NCBI GenBank assembly: GCA_014905825.1
Contig: JACGCN010000006.1
Coordinates: 1,736,001-1,800,000, forward strand
Direction: 5' to 3'
Length of the DNA stretch: 64,000 bases
From: Lyophyllum atratum
Lineage: Eukaryota > Basidiomycota > Agaricomycetes > Agaricales > Lyophyllaceae
Shown here: positions 12,616 to 25,608 of the stretch, one piece after another
Layout of the letters: each line of letters starts with the position of its first letter
How positions within the stretch are numbered: the first letter of the stretch is position 1
Notes under the pieces: model-generated
Database searches by the model: none
What the model was told of the DNA's origin: nothing
The model's input: the letters and a program-made list of their open reading frames with translations, nothing else
Made by a program: the position numbers and the translations under genes

Positions 12616-13513
12616 ATGGCTTCTCATCTGGTAAGTTCATATTCCAATAAATTGCCCTAAATTTCGCTTACATTGTTTTTGCAAGGCTAATATCTTTGGA
12701 ACAGAGCAAGACCGCGTCAACTGCTCCTTCTACTATAAAGTCAGTCCCACAACGTTTCGTTTTTCCTTTTCAGACTATTGAGAACTCCAACAAGATTGGT
12801 GCCTGCCGACACGGAGACCGCTGCTCCCGGAAACATATCAAACCTCCGTTTTCTCAGACCATCTTACTTCCGAACGTTTACCACAACCCTGCGCACGACC
12901 CCGTCTGCAAACTCACTGAAAAGGAACTTCAAGAGGGATTTGACGCGGTGTACGAGGATTTATACTGTGAATTATCGAAGTTTGGGCATCTTCTCGAGCT
13001 CCACGTGAGTGCATGTGGTCCATGTCGAGGCAGCTTCACTGACCCATTCAACAGGTGTGTGACAATGTTGGAGACCATCTGATTGGTAATGTATACGCGC
13101 GGTACGAGTGGGAAACAGAGGCTCAGGCAGCGGTGGATAGCTGCAACGAACGGTGGTATGCAGGTACGTTGATCATTTTCTTGGTTGAAGTGCGCCTAAT
13201 GTCTCTCGCAGGACGACCGCTTTATGCCGAATTGTCACCTGTCACGGATTTCCGCGAAGCATGTTGTCGACAAAACGAGAACGGCGAATGCAATCGCGGT
13301 GGATTTTGTAACTTTATGCACTTGAGGCTTGCATCCAAAGATCTTGTCTCTTCACTAAGAGCGGGACAAAGATTGGAAAGGAGACTCAACCCAGCGAAGA
13401 ACGAGAGTGGCGGTGGCGGGTGGGAACCAAGCAAGCGAGAAGGAGGTCGTGGCCGTAGTGCGAGTCCAAGAAGGGGCGGAAACAGTGGAGAGGATAGGTG
13501 GACCAGAAAATAA
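12616..13513 (+). CDS. U2AF1: U2AF small subunit (U2AF35 homologue)
   Basis: Splicing factor that reads the 3' splice-site AG as a heterodimer with the large U2AF subunit. Five exons (12616-12630, 12686-12739, 12795-13004, 13055-13163, 13212-13513) sum to 690 nt, 229 aa. Order: MASHLANIFGTEQDRVNCSF; first CCCH zinc finger (KIGACRHGDRCSRKH); a U2AF-homology RRM with VCDNVGDHLIGNVYARYEWE; LYAELSPVTDFREACCR; second CCCH finger (CRQNENGECNRGGFCNFMHL). The tail is short and rich in Gly, Arg and Ser, an RS-domain remnant. Length and domain order match the family. Confidence 0.97.
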
Positions 13514-13996
13514 GCAAGCTTTACACACGTCCATTCACCACGCTTGTATCGTCGACCATTTTTTTTGGTACAGCAGTTCCCTACGCTCATCATATATCTT
13601 CGAACTTTTTTGCACGAATCATCAACTTTCAGAAGCTACTTCTTTGTACGCGGATTTCCTTGATTGGTTTGTATAAGGAAATATGAGATTTTACGATGGC
13701 TACCCAATCGTAGGTTTTTGGGGGCTGCAACGAAGTATGCGTGCGCCCATATGATAACCCAGTTCAAGGGACATGTTCACTGGACAGCAATCAAGAAGCA
13801 ATGGGTTCTTGAATGAATGCCAAGACTGCAAGAGTGTCTGTTCACACAGAGAAGTGATAGTCCCCCGGTCTTGCGCTCGGTCTTGCAAATTGTCAAGTTA
13901 TTCAAGGAAGCTAGCCCGAGCTCGGGTTGCTCACAAAATGACGTATGATGGGACGCGCAAGGTGACACATTGTAATTCATTAAATTACATCAATGA
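13514..13996. other. Convergent 3' region of U2AF1 and ALG14
   Basis: About 480 nt between two tail-to-tail genes. I see only presumptive 3' UTRs and terminator sequence. Confidence 0.5.
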
Positions 13997-14892
13997 TCAG
14001 ACTAACCAACCATGATATTCACCTCGCCTTTTATCTTGCAGGAGCTGTGGCCATTGCACAAGGAACCTAGATAACGAAATGAGATAGAGTTTGTGGACGA
14101 GTGAAATAGGCTCACCTGTCTACCAATGGCCGTAGAAGTCTACCAGAAATAGAAAGGGATTGCGCACGCGCGAAAGATTCGACGTATATGATTTGCGAGG
14201 CCGGCAGCCCGAGGAACTGTTGATGTTGGGATCAGCTTCGGTGAAGGCTGCCTGAGTGCCCGACCTACTTTATTCACATATACTCCGATACATAAGATGA
14301 AGCATGTACCAGGACCATTCACTAGGAGGACATCCGCAAATACGGGTCTGCCTTTCCGAAAGAATGGCGCGAACATGACATAGTAGATGCATGTTACGAG
14401 CGAAAAGAGTGCCGTGGGTGGTGTTGTGACAAGGGATTGGTGTACTTGTCGGGCACGCGGGATCGTCAGGAATGAATATTCGACTTCGCTTTTCTGATAG
14501 AATGGATTATAAACACGATGATAAACGGTATTGATCACGTACAGTCAAAGATAGCTCCTTGCTCGACTCGAGAGATAAGGCCTTGCGGGCGCTAAGGTCG
14601 TCGCCTTGGCTGATGATGTAGGTGCGCGGGGTATAGCGGGAAAAGTCCAGAGCAGAAACAAGAGCCAGAGCTTCGGTGGTATGGCCACCTGGAGAAGTGG
14701 GTCACTGTCTAGGCCAAATTCATTCTGGTGGTCCATGGAACATTGCATACCCGACCCAAGGAACACCGCAAGACTGCAGGACTCCAAGCTTCGTCTTCTC
14801 CTTCCCCGAGTCGCGCTGTTCCTTGGCAGAATCCGATAGATGCGAAAAAGCCCCGCCAGCGCGACCAAACACGCAAGAAAAGAATATGACAT
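13997..14892 (-). CDS. ALG14: UDP-GlcNAc transferase subunit ALG14
   Basis: Membrane anchor that recruits the catalytic partner ALG13 to the ER cytosolic face, where the pair adds the second GlcNAc to the dolichol-linked glycan. Five exons (14892-14751, 14688-14543, 14493-14269, 14216-14116, 14066-13997) sum to 684 nt, 227 aa. The N-terminal helix is MSYSFLACLVALAGLFRIY. It is followed by LAVFLGSGGHTTEAL (the GGHT glycine loop, split by intron 1), YSFLTIPRARQVHQS, LLVNGPGTCFILCIGVYV, IIYVESFARAQSLSISG and DRFLVQWPQL. All family landmarks are present. Start chosen at MSYSFL because the membrane helix begins there. Confidence 0.95.
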
Positions 14893-15811
14893 TTCTAAGA
14901 AACGAGCTGTGAGCCTAGACACTGTACCACCAAGTGGGGATGCGCAACGTCTATGAAAACCGTGAAATGTTTGTACCTGTTTGATACTGAGGCCGCCCAC
15001 TGTGAATGAGCTTTCCGCGCGCCCATCTTAATAACTCCTGGCCACCTGAGCGTAAAACCAATCCGAAGAGTGCGATCCCATTATTTTACTATGACCTACG
15101 CTTTCACGCCATGGAATTTTTTTATCTCAAAATCTGAAGAAGTTACCTGATGCATCTCATTCAATTTTGTGAATCTGGAAAAGTTATGGCGTGGAAATCT
15201 GCTTATCCATGAGTAAATCAATTTGCTTCATATGAGTTGGGTGCGAAATGGTGCGTGAGAGATGGTATTAACTCAGAAAGGGATCACCGCACAAGGAGTT
15301 CCGAGAAACGAGAAGAATGATTTACCAGACAACATGTTAGGCATTATATAGTCTACATATACTGTTTATAAGGTTGATAAACTTTCTAGCCGTCTGGATC
15401 GCCTGCGATGTCCAAATCTCACAATTCCTTTCGAAGGGGAGGGATTTGGCTGCGTCAATAATTCGGTGGCTGTACGCTTAGTCAGCGTCACGGAAGTTTG
15501 GTCGACGTTGCGCATCCCCACACCAAGAGTCGAAACCGAGTCGCTGACGCGCTACATCCACGTGACCACTAGACCTCAGCGGCGCTGCACTGTCACGGTG
15601 GTGGCACACATCTTCTTCAATCCGTATCGGTCTGCTCCAGTACACAAACCTCCTCTTACTGTTGAAATAACGGCTTACATGTGCTGAAATGTTCTGCAGG
15701 AATACAGCTCACTCGCTTCACTCAGGATCACCCGCATCGCGTGCGACCTTGTTTTTGTCTATCTCAACGGCCACCATCTCTTTCAAGTGATTTGCGACGT
15801 TACTATTTAGC
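14893..15811. other. Divergent promoter region ALG14/APC8
   Basis: About 0.9 kb, partly AT-rich (15060-15400), with no supported gene. A CACGTGACC sequence at about 15559 contains an E-box-type palindrome, which could bind a bHLH factor; that is inference from sequence only. Confidence 0.4.
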
Positions 15812-18329
15812 ATGGGGACGGCCTCAACTGTTGATGCCCAAATGGTGACGGAACTAAGGAGCGCTATCAAGGAATGTTCGGAGCGAGGGCTTGCCGTCGC
15901 GTCTAAATGGTGCGTCCATCTGCAGTCTCACTACAAACTCTTAGTCTGTTGCGCAGGGCCTCTGAGCTGCATCTTTCTATTCCATTAAACAAGCGAAGAG
16001 CTGCGCATTCCTCTCCACACCCTGCCTCCGCGTTTTCTACCTCTACACCTGCAAGGACACGATCGCCACCCCCCTCTGCACCGTTCCCAGAAGAGTCTCC
16101 AGTGCCCACGCAGATACTCACCCAGGCCTCGCTACATATAACACCCGCTCGTCATGAACACGCCCCTTTGCTCCTCCCTCAACCGCCAGACGTTCGGGCA
16201 ATGGAAAATGATCTGGAAATACAGGAGGAGGACGTTTTGATGACGGCTCGTGCATGCGTAGAGGCGAGAGAATACAAGCGTGCCATCCACATATTACAAG
16301 ATTGTAGGAGCTCTAAGGCACAGTTCTTGAGTATATACAGCCAATTCATTGTAAGTTTCGCAAATCATCCATATCCAATATTCATAATGATGCTGTTCAA
16401 TAAGGCTACTGAAAAGAAAGCTCAGCGAGACTGGCATAAACTTGATAGTAGGTCTCCGCGCATTTGGGGTCTCATTCATTTTCACGCAAACCCATATAGA
16501 TAATCGCCATCAACCTCCCGTCCCGGTGAATAATTCACTAAATGAACTCCTCGACTTGGTCGCCAATGCTACGGACCCTTGGCTGTTATTCCTGTAAGCT
16601 AGCCGACATCGCACCGTTTGTGAATAACCACAATCTGCAGAAAAGCCCTGTTTCTATCGCGCCTGTCAAGGCGTGATGAATCGATTGAGAGCAATCTGCG
16701 CTCCATTGCAGGTTTCCCTTGGAACTGGTCAGCGTGGGCCCTTCTAGGGAGCTGCATTGGTGATGGCGAAGAGGTTGTTTTGACATCGATCAAGTGGCAG
16801 CTCGAAAACTCATAGGTCACATAGCTGTCTTCCCTTCTGCAGTTGATTCCATTGCCGCCGACACATCCGTTGGTCCAGATGTTCCAAATCAAGACACTAA
16901 ATGAACTCCATAACCCCTCAGATCACGAACTCGGTCTTTGTGACGGGCTGTTGAATCATGGTTTGTTCCCGAACAGTCTTTGGATAATGAGTCTGAGGGC
17001 TTGTGTGCTTTATCATCTTCACGGTCCGCTGCTCCATTAAATCCATTGGGTACCAGCGATAACACGCGCTTTGCAGATTTTGGGCAAGCTGAGATGCAGT
17101 TCGAGAGAATTCTCGCGCTGGATCCATATCGCATCGACGACATCGATGTCTTCTCAAACATTTTATATGTTACCGACAACAGGCTGAAACTGTCAAGACT
17201 GGCCCACGAATTCTTGGCTCTGGATAAAGATCGGCCAGAAGTATGCTGTCTCGTTGGTATGTTTCCAGATTCGCAAACTGTTCGACGCTTGGTAATCCTC
17301 AACACCAGGAAACCATTACTCACTCCGCGCTGAACATGAGAAAGCGGTGAAATACTTCCGAAGAGCAACTCAGCTCGACCGGACTTACCTGTCTGCATGG
17401 ACGTTGATGGGGCACGAGTACGTCGAGATGAAAAACTCACATGCAGCCATCGAAGCTTATCGTCGAGCCGTGGGTATGTTTCTGCTTCATCTGTCGCTCC
17501 ATCTTGTGCACCTATGAACCAAAATTATTTAGATGTGAATCGAAAAGACTACCGGGCATGGTATGGCCTTGGACAGGCGTACGAGCTCCTCAGCATGCAT
17601 CATTACGCTTTACATTATTACCAACATGCTACAGCCTTACGGTATATCTTCCCTGCCAAATTATCTCCATGCCATGATTTATCCTTTGCCTCAGGCCTTA
17701 TGATGTGCGTTTATGGCAGGCGCAGGGGATGTGTTACGAAGAGATTGGGCGGTAAGTTTCATCATTATCTAATCGGCTTGGGAGTAATAGGGTATTTTCC
17801 AGACTTCGGGAAGCTGTCGAATGCCTCAAGCATGCACTCATTCCTGCAGATCCCCACGAAATTACCATCAATCTGAAGCTGGCCAAACTCCACCGAGCGT
17901 TGGAAGAACCCGCCGAAGCGGTAGCGTATCATCGAAGAGTGGTTGAAGTCTGCCAAGCTGATCGTTGAGTGGGGCTCCATTTTCCTTGTTGACCTTAGGA
18001 CTGAGCCTGTGAACATTTCGTTTTTCTTATCATCAGTTCGCCCTATCCAAGACTATGCCAAGTCCAGTTTGGAGGTCGCCGAGTACCATATGCGAATAGC
18101 CAATGGGGACCTCTTCCTCGCGCGCGATTATCTGGAGAGGGTTGCGGGAAGCAACGCGGAGGATGTTGGACGAGCCGCTGAATTGCTAAAAACTGTGAAA
18201 ATCACCATCCAGACAAAGGCCCTCGCGGAGGCCGAAAATCGGGCAAAAAAAATCCAGGATGCTGCCAACATGACCACCGAATCCACGGAAGAGGGAATGA
18301 TTGGTGATTTGTCGGCGGTTCTAGATTGA
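15812..18329 (+). CDS. CDC23: Anaphase-promoting complex subunit 8 (Cdc23/Apc8)
   Basis: TPR scaffold subunit of the APC/C ubiquitin ligase that drives anaphase and mitotic exit. About nine exons. The N-terminus ([16 protein letters not shown], then [20 protein letters not shown]) matches the Apc8 N-terminal helical domain. It is followed by a Pro/Ser-rich loop, then TPR repeats: [91 protein letters not shown] and [13 protein letters not shown]. The C-terminal tail is charged ([16 protein letters not shown]). Introns are short and phases I checked by eye join correctly. No frame break seen. Confidence 0.94.
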
Positions 18330-19103
18330 TATTATCTTGGTATTGAGGACGATTCCTTTTCATTGCCCATGTCTTTTACAAGAGAGAGCGAAAACGGTAA
18401 AAAGGATCATCGTGCGTCTATCGTCAATGACCTATCTCTAAGACTTGTCTTTTGAATGGTACTTACAGCTCAAACGGATAGCCCGTGTGTACCGACCTCT
18501 ACCAATTTTATCCGCACCTTCGAGGTTATATCGGTGGAATCAGTTACTGTTATCTGCTCTATCCGCTCCTGTACAGTTTATAACAGGTCCAAGTGGAGCA
18601 GCTGCTCATTTTCCTTCTCGTCACACCCCACCAGTGAGATACCTCGTGTGGAAAGTGTCTGACTGTGTCTTTGGTCCGAATCACCTAGGGTGCCATGTTT
18701 AATTTTGTCACAGGGAGAAAGAATTGAAAGCGTGAGGCCTGGCTTGTTGGTCACGACGTCTGTCGAGGTCGCACTCTGTGAGGAACAGCTATGTAGGTGG
18801 ATCCCCTAGAGTTCCATGCAACGCCACTCGTCGCACTGAACCGACCTCTGCAGTGGTTGAACTTGAACAGTGCTTCGTATTACATCGATGTCCTTGGTCG
18901 TCGTTGAGACAGAGTCACGCTAGTCGGAATACGAAATAAAAGCTGCCCATAGCCAGATGCTTGCTGCTTGAGCGCCACTGGTATTTTTATAAATATCTGG
19001 AGCCAAAAATTGCAACGGATATTCTAGTTGAGGCTTGGTTGAACCTACTATACCTAGGCAGCTGACCGGCCCTGAAGGAACGGATCGAGGTCACGGGCTT
19101 CAG
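18330..19103. other. Intergenic APC8 to GLTSCR1 gene
   Basis: About 770 nt holding the 3' end of APC8 and the promoter of the next gene. No gene or repeat recognised. Confidence 0.45.
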
Positions 19104-20493
19104 ATGTCCAAAGCACAACAAATCAAGCGACGAATGTCGAATGCCTTTTCCTCGTCTTCTCATCTCCCATCCTCCTCGAGCTCTGTCGATCTGCGAAATG
19201 TAGCGGCGCCCGCATTTAAAACTCTAACCCCCGACAATTTTACCGTTTCCGCGAGACAATCCTCAGCGGGACCATCGACGTGGCGAGCTTCGTATCCCGA
19301 CAAGTCTCTGCCAACTGCTTCTTCACATCGATCGCTAAGGTTGAAGAAACGGACAGCACAGGAGCAAGAAATCACGGAAAAAACCAACGCGAGGTTCTTT
19401 GCAACTATGTTATCTAGGGGTCCAATTCTTACTTGCTTCTCGCTAGGTTTGCATCGCGTCTTGCGTCAGACCATGCTCTTGTATTGTATCCCGACGCGGA
19501 TACGCCCTTCCGAGACACCGTCGATGTAATGAATAGACTTCTGCCGTATCATGTATTCCAGCAACCGAAGGAGGATTTGGATTTCCTGATAAGGGGTGGG
19601 AAAGGCAAGGGTAAAGCAGCGGAAGAGCATATGAAGGAGGAAATCCGAGGTAAGATATCCGTTAAGGGCCATGCCTCTGTGTTAATCGATCTGCAGAGAC
19701 CAAGTTTGCGTTGGAATGTCACAAGCGACGTGACGCCCTTGTGGCGAGATTTCGCGACATCACAACTCGTTCAGGCAAAGTAAGCTGGTCCTCAGATTGA
19801 AACCAAGTTCTGTAGAATTCAACACCCTGTTTGCAGAGGTCTGTACCCGACACTCAAGCCATCCTTCTTGCCTCGTTAGCTTTGGATTCAGAACGGTCCG
19901 ACACGACATTGTTGAACAACGAGCTCCGAACAGCCCGCGCGGAGTTGGAACGTCGGGAGAAAGAGAAACGTGCCGCTGCCAGTTCCGCTCGCACCATGTA
20001 CTACGGGTCTGCGCCTTCTACCTCTGCATCCAGTATACCTGTGCAGTATTATCGGCCTTATCCTTACGCATACACCCAAGTTTACGGTACCCCCACACAA
20101 ACCAGTTCAACCTCCACCTTCTCGGTGTCCCCTGCACCTCCTGCCCATCATGCCTCCACGCAGTCTGCCATCCCTGTTCAACTTCCAGTCGCGTCATTGC
20201 CTGCACTTCATGCTTTAGGCATTGTGCCGATCCCAGCTGCGTCTCTCCCCCTACCAGATGGCCATCCACAGCCCCCGGCTGTACTTCGCGGATCTACATC
20301 CAACGGTACCATGCTCAGCCTGGAAATCAATGTTTCGTTGCTGCAGTCGGCCCAGATGAGCGGACTGGCGATGGTTTTGAATTCTCTGATGTCGAGAAAT
20401 ACTTCTGGTAGCACGTCAGATCCCGCGGCGGCGCATCTCGCATTCCCTAGTAGCAACGACGTTCGGAGTGAAATATATCAGGAAGTAGAATAA
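19104..20493 (+). CDS. GLTSCR1-domain protein
   Basis: Four exons (19104-19408, 19447-19649, 19697-19779, 19837-20493) sum to 1248 nt, 415 aa. Residues about 100-170 match the GLTSCR1/BICRA conserved region: FASRLASDHALVLYPDADTP, then FRDTVDVMNRLLPYHVFQQP. The flanks are low-complexity: a Ser-rich N-terminus, an Ala/Arg/Glu coiled segment (LRTARAELERREKEKRAA) and a Pro/Ser/Tyr-rich C-terminal half. In animals GLTSCR1 marks non-canonical BAF remodelling complexes. A SWI/SNF-type role in fungi is likely by analogy but not shown by the sequence. The first intron would be only 38 nt; its boundaries follow from the need to join ARFFATM to FASRLAS. Confidence 0.75.
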
Positions 20494-20632
20494 TGGAACG
20501 TAGAATATCGTTGTATAATGTAGCTTTACTTTGACACATAGAAATTGCCTAATTGGTGCTACTGTCACGACATAGACGGCTGCGGTTCAACGGTCAACTT
20601 GCCACCAGACTCGTTTTGTTTCTCCTGCTCCC

Positions 20633-23600
20633 ATGCCGGACAGTCCAGTTGCAGGCAGCCTTGCAGCAGCACCAATCGGACCGTCGTCGACAACCTGGCG
20701 TCGTCAACGACTGATGCGCCTTGGCAGCAGCACTACAGTCAATATTCCCGTGAACGGTGGTCCAGATACCCCAAACCAGGCCAATACCCCAGACTTATCA
20801 CCGACTGAACACACTTTTCTTCAATCGACCGAAGCTTCATATGGCACGTTACCCACGTCGTCGTCGCGTCGCTCTCCAGCCCACCCTTCCCCCAACCTTA
20901 CTTCCCGTCGAGCTATCCCGCAGTTTCCCCAACTCCACTTCCTCAGGAGGACCAATTCCAATCCTACGACAGCCACACTCTCTTCAGGCTTGAGGGATCT
21001 GGCCTTCTCACGACTGAGCACCCAGCGCCCGATTTCCGCCTATGATGCCCCTCTTCGGTCGAAGGACGATTCCGAACCCGATGCGGATGCGAAGATAAAT
21101 GGTATCCGAGTTTGGTACTCGTCTTTCTCCTCGATAGACTGGCTTCATGATGCAATCAAAGACTCTGTACGATTTTCTCGCCTGCGAAGGCGCAAGTCAG
21201 TTCGGGCGCGTATCCGACTTGTCATCGACAAGAGCCTTGGCTGGTTTGTCGTCACTATCGTTGGTTTCCTTACTGCCATTGTTGCGTTTCTCGTGGTCCG
21301 CAGTGAACAATGGCTGTTCGATACCAAGGAAGGCTATTGTCAGGACGCGTGGTGGAAGGCCAAACGTTTCTGCTGCCCCGCGTTGAATGACATTCTTCTT
21401 ACGTCCGGTGGAGCAGGTCACCCCGTGGAAAGTACGTGCAAAGAGTGGAGAACGTGGGCGGAGGTCTTCCCCGGAGAGCAAGATGATGTGGGTGCAATAC
21501 TGGGGGAGTACACAATCTATGCCTTGATAGCTGTGAGTGCCATGGCCACGTTTTCGTTGTTATACCACTGAAGAGGACTCGCAGCTCTGTCTAGCTTTGG
21601 TATCAGCGCTACTCACAATATACCTTACAAACTCCACAACATTCGTAACGCGCAAAGAATCGGGTGTGCTAGCCCCCGATTTCCCTGACTCTGCCACTAG
21701 TTCCAAGATTCCGTCTCAGGTAGCCTCATCCAAAAGAAAAGTCATGTATTACGTATGTTTGCCCTCTTTTCTCCATCAAAATACTGGCTCAATGCACATA
21801 CCAGGCTGCTGGCAGTGGGATTCCAGAAATAAAAACGATTCTTTCTGGTCAGTGTTCCATTTCTTATATTTGTTCCAAAAGAAATTCAACAGGCTCTTCA
21901 GGGTTTGTGATCCATGGCTACCTCGGTGGACGTGTACTTTTCACAAAGTCTGTTGGCCTTTCGCTCTCCGTCGCTTCGGGTCTCTCTCTCGGCAAAGAAG
22001 GGCCGTTCGTACACATTGCTAGTTGCATTGGTAACATTATCAGTCGCTTCTTCGGCAAATATGAGAATAACGAAGGTAAATCTTTCGAAGTCTTCCATTC
22101 ACTGATTACTTACCGATGTTCCTCAGCCAAGCGTCGCGAAGTTTTGAGCGCAGCATGTGCAGCTGGCGTTGCAGTGGCGTTCGGTGCTCCCATAGGCGGA
22201 ACTCTGTTTAGTTTAGAAGAAGTCTCGTATTTCTTTCCTCCCAAAGTCAGTCCCACCGATCCAGGTCTTTCCAGCTACTGAGCAGCTCCGTCAGGTCATG
22301 TGGAGAAGGTTCGTTGGAGGTCATTACGTTGCAAGTTTTGTTTAAACCATCTCGTACAGCTTCTTCTGTGCGATGATTGCGGCTATCACTCTCAAGATCT
22401 TGGACCCATTCGGGACAGGAAAGCTCGTTCTTTTCCAAGTCACGTATGACAAGGTACATGGCCTCCTTCGTAAACAAGCAATTTTTCTGAATGCTCTTAG
22501 GACTGGCATGCATACGAGCTGTTCCCATTCGTCCTTTTGGGAGTGTTTGGAGTTCGTTGCCTTTACGCTTACTTCGAACGCATTCTTAATGTGATCTGTA
22601 GGGAGTATATGGTGCCTACTTCTCGAAGCTCAACTACTCATGGAGCAAGAATATTCGTAACAAGACGTGGCTCAAGTCGCACCCAATCGCAGAGGTTCTT
22701 CTCGTAGGGAGATCTTTGGTCTGTGAGTCCGTGTTACTGTTGGCTTACTGCTTTATAGATCACCGCGATTACGACGGTCCTGTGCTTTATCAACCCGTAT
22801 ACTCGTATGAGTGGCACAGAGCTCGTTTACAGTCTCTTTTCCGAATGCCACAAGGGTACTGGAAGCCAGCATTCAGCCTTATGTGCTATCGATCCTAGCA
22901 CATTCGGCGGTATCTGGCCCGTCATTCGTGCAGTCTCCGTGGCGATGATTGTCAAAGCAGGACTTACAATCGTCACCTTTGGAATAAAAGTTCCTGCAGG
23001 GATTTTCGTTCCTTCCCTTGGAGTCGGAGCTTGCGCTGGGCGAGTCCTGGGTATCATAATGCAGTGGTTACAGTATAAGGACCCAGAATCAAGGATGTTC
23101 GCCACCTGTAACGGTGATATGGATTGTCAGATGCTTGTTTTATTCGTTTTCGTGGAATTGCGCTGAAGCGAGGTTGCCGTACAGGTATCATCCCAGGCTT
23201 GTATGCTATGGTCGGCGCGGCAGCCACTCTCTCGGGAGTCACAGTAAGCCATCTACATCATCGTAATCCGTTTGACTTCTATTCATGGCTATAACAGCGA
23301 ACCACCGTGTCTTTGGCTGTCATTATGTTTGAGCTCACAGACACGTTGACCTACGCTGTCCCCGTCATGTTGTCTGTTCTCGTGGCGAAGACGGTTGCAG
23401 ATGCTTTGGAGCCAAAAGGAATCTACGATCTTGTCATCGAGCTCAACCAATTGCCATATCTCGACTCCAAGCATGAATACCTTTGGGGGAGCCTTCAAAT
23501 TAACGATGTGGTGAGAATGACCTACTTGTTCCTGTGAAATCGTGTAATTTACTGTTGCCCATCAGACTGCCCGTGATGTGGAAGCGATCAGGCTCGACAG

Positions 23601-24223
23601 GAAGAATACGGTCAAGAGCTTGCGTGATCAGCTGATTGCATTAACAGCCTCTGGGAACGATGACAGCGGCTTCCCTATACTGCGAAGAAACATGAACGAT
23701 GAAGGCATGAGAATGGTCGGATACATCGGTGCTAGTGAACTAGAGCATGCTCTCAGTGAGCGGTCTGTTGATGGCTAAAACGTCATGCTGACCCTTCGAG
23801 ATAGGTCTTGTCGCGGACGAAGCTGAAGACGAAGTGCACTTCCACACCACTTATTCTCACAACATGGCTGCCTCTTCTTTCTCGTCGCTAATGGAAGAAA
23901 GCGCGCGTCCGGCGCAGGATCTATTCGACTTTAGTGACTACATGGACCAGGTATGTTCTCTGTCGCTATGATGGCTCTGATTCAACCGTTCTCTCAAGGC
24001 ACCCTTAACTGTTCAATCCAACTCGCCATTGGAAATGATCCACCAATTCTTTGTAAAGCTCGGGGCTCGATATGTCGTTGTCACAGATACAGAGGGGCTG
24101 TGTAAGTTTGCTACATATTCCTTCATGATTCCCTGTGTTTACCGCGACATGTCATTAGTTGAAGGTGTAATTGACAAGAAGACATGGGTTGCGTTCTTGG
24201 CCGACTTGGAGGAGAAGTCATGA
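20633..24223 (+). CDS. CLC-family chloride/proton exchanger with CBS tail
   Basis: Intracellular CLC transporter, Gef1/ClC-3-to-5 type, involved in vacuole/endosome acidification and copper/iron handling in fungi. The N-terminus is a disordered cytosolic region of about 170 residues. The membrane core contains all selectivity loops: [29 protein letters not shown] (gating glutamate in GKEGP) and [19 protein letters not shown]. The sequence [19 protein letters not shown] keeps the internal proton-glutamate position that distinguishes exchangers from channels. Two CBS-like segments follow ([18 protein letters not shown] and [13 protein letters not shown]). At least twelve short introns; phases checked by eye in several places are consistent. 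SmD3 lies 230 nt downstream on the same strand. Confidence 0.93.
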
Positions 24224-24455
24224 ATACCCGCATTTCTCGTACATACGCGGATTTTCCGGATGTTTCGGCGCTGGTGGACAGGGTTTGATACCTCACAGGA
24301 TAAGACAGGATAGGCACTATATACCCCTGTCAGTACGTAGTTTTTTTTCTCTGTTCAAGTTGTCAAGTCCAGAAATGTTTGTGAGTGTTTGGAACGCCTT
24401 ATTTTCCCACACAACTCTGGGATCTAGAACACGCAGACTCATCTTCGACACGACA

Positions 24456-25065
24456 ATGGCTGGTCTTGGAGTCCCAGTAAAGCTGCTTCACGAGTCCCTA
24501 GGACATATCATCACTGTGGAACTGAAAACAGGCCAGCTATATCGGGGAAAACTCGCCGAAGGTACGGTACATCCTACTCACACTGTTTAACTGATCCAAT
24601 TTTTCTTGCACAGCTGAAGACAACTTGAACATATCCCTAAAAGATATCACCGTTACTGGACGCGATGGACGTGTATCTCAACTAGATCAGGTGTACATCA
24701 GAGGTAGCATGGTGCGGTTCTTTATCGTTCCGGATATGTTGCAGAATGCTCCGATGTGAGTCTGCCTGAAATCTCAAGCGTCGACCTTGGATCCTGAATT
24801 ATCGGCATGTCCAGGTTCAAGCGAGTGGGACCGAATGCGATGAGAGGGAGAGGTATCGGTACAGCGCGTGGACGTGCAACTATCATGCGAGGTATGTGCA
24901 TCGTATCGTCCAACTGCTCTTACTGAGATGCTGACCCCTGCCTCTAGCCAATGGTAATTTGTGGAGCACTGGTGACTGTTTATACCTACTGACCAACATT
25001 TTCCTCCTCATCCAGCTCGGCGCGGTCGTGGCGTGGCTCCTACAGCAAGGGGTATCAGACGGTGA
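24456..25065 (+). CDS. SMD3: Small nuclear ribonucleoprotein SmD3
   Basis: Core Sm-ring subunit of spliceosomal snRNPs. Five exons (24456-24561, 24614-24755, 24815-24891, 24948-24953, 25016-25065) sum to 381 nt, 126 aa. Sm1 motif: [18 protein letters not shown], then [19 protein letters not shown]. Sm2 motif: [20 protein letters not shown]. The tail is rich in RG ([22 protein letters not shown]), typical of arginine-methylated SmD3. The fourth exon is just 6 nt (CCAATG); without it the frame breaks. Confidence 0.95.
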
Positions 25066-25608
25066 AGTGAAAGCCGCGATGTATCCATGGTTCAAAATTC
25101 TGCTTTCTGCGCCATCCTTTGTAACATGTAAATTCTGCCATTACATACCATTGTGAGTATTAACAATGTCGAAACCCTGGCTGGCCTTTCAAGCTCTGCC
25201 TTTGCGTAGCCCGCTTTTCGGTTGTTCAAAAATCAGAATCAGACAACGAAGGGTTCAAGCATTACGAAGGATCCATGGAAAGGATGAATTATCGGCGTCT
25301 ATGTAGTTGTCTATTTGAGGACTGTACTAGTGGATTCCTAGTAAGATTAGTCTAGATGTCAGCAGACGTCGGCGGGTTGTGCCGTGTCCTTGGTTGCAGC
25401 GGTGACGCCGTCCGACGAACGTGAGGTGTGCATGATGGTGACGATTGGAAGTGGAGGAGGAGGAGTTTATTATACTGAGATGTGGCCGGAAGAACCGATT
25501 GACGTCTATGCAGATTTCAGCTTGTCGCCATTCCAGTGTTTTGGGCAGGGCGAGGCCCCATTACATACATATTGTACGCCCCTGCTTCGCGCCTCCCCAC
25601 CGGTTTCC
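25066..25608. other. Convergent 3' region SmD3/SDHAF4
   Basis: About 540 nt between tail-to-tail genes. Frames that stay open here lack family motifs. I see only presumptive 3' UTRs. Confidence 0.45.

Noticed and set aside
15466..15687. 73-codon frame in the ALG14/APC8 promoter
   Set aside because: No motif and no splice partners; probably chance.
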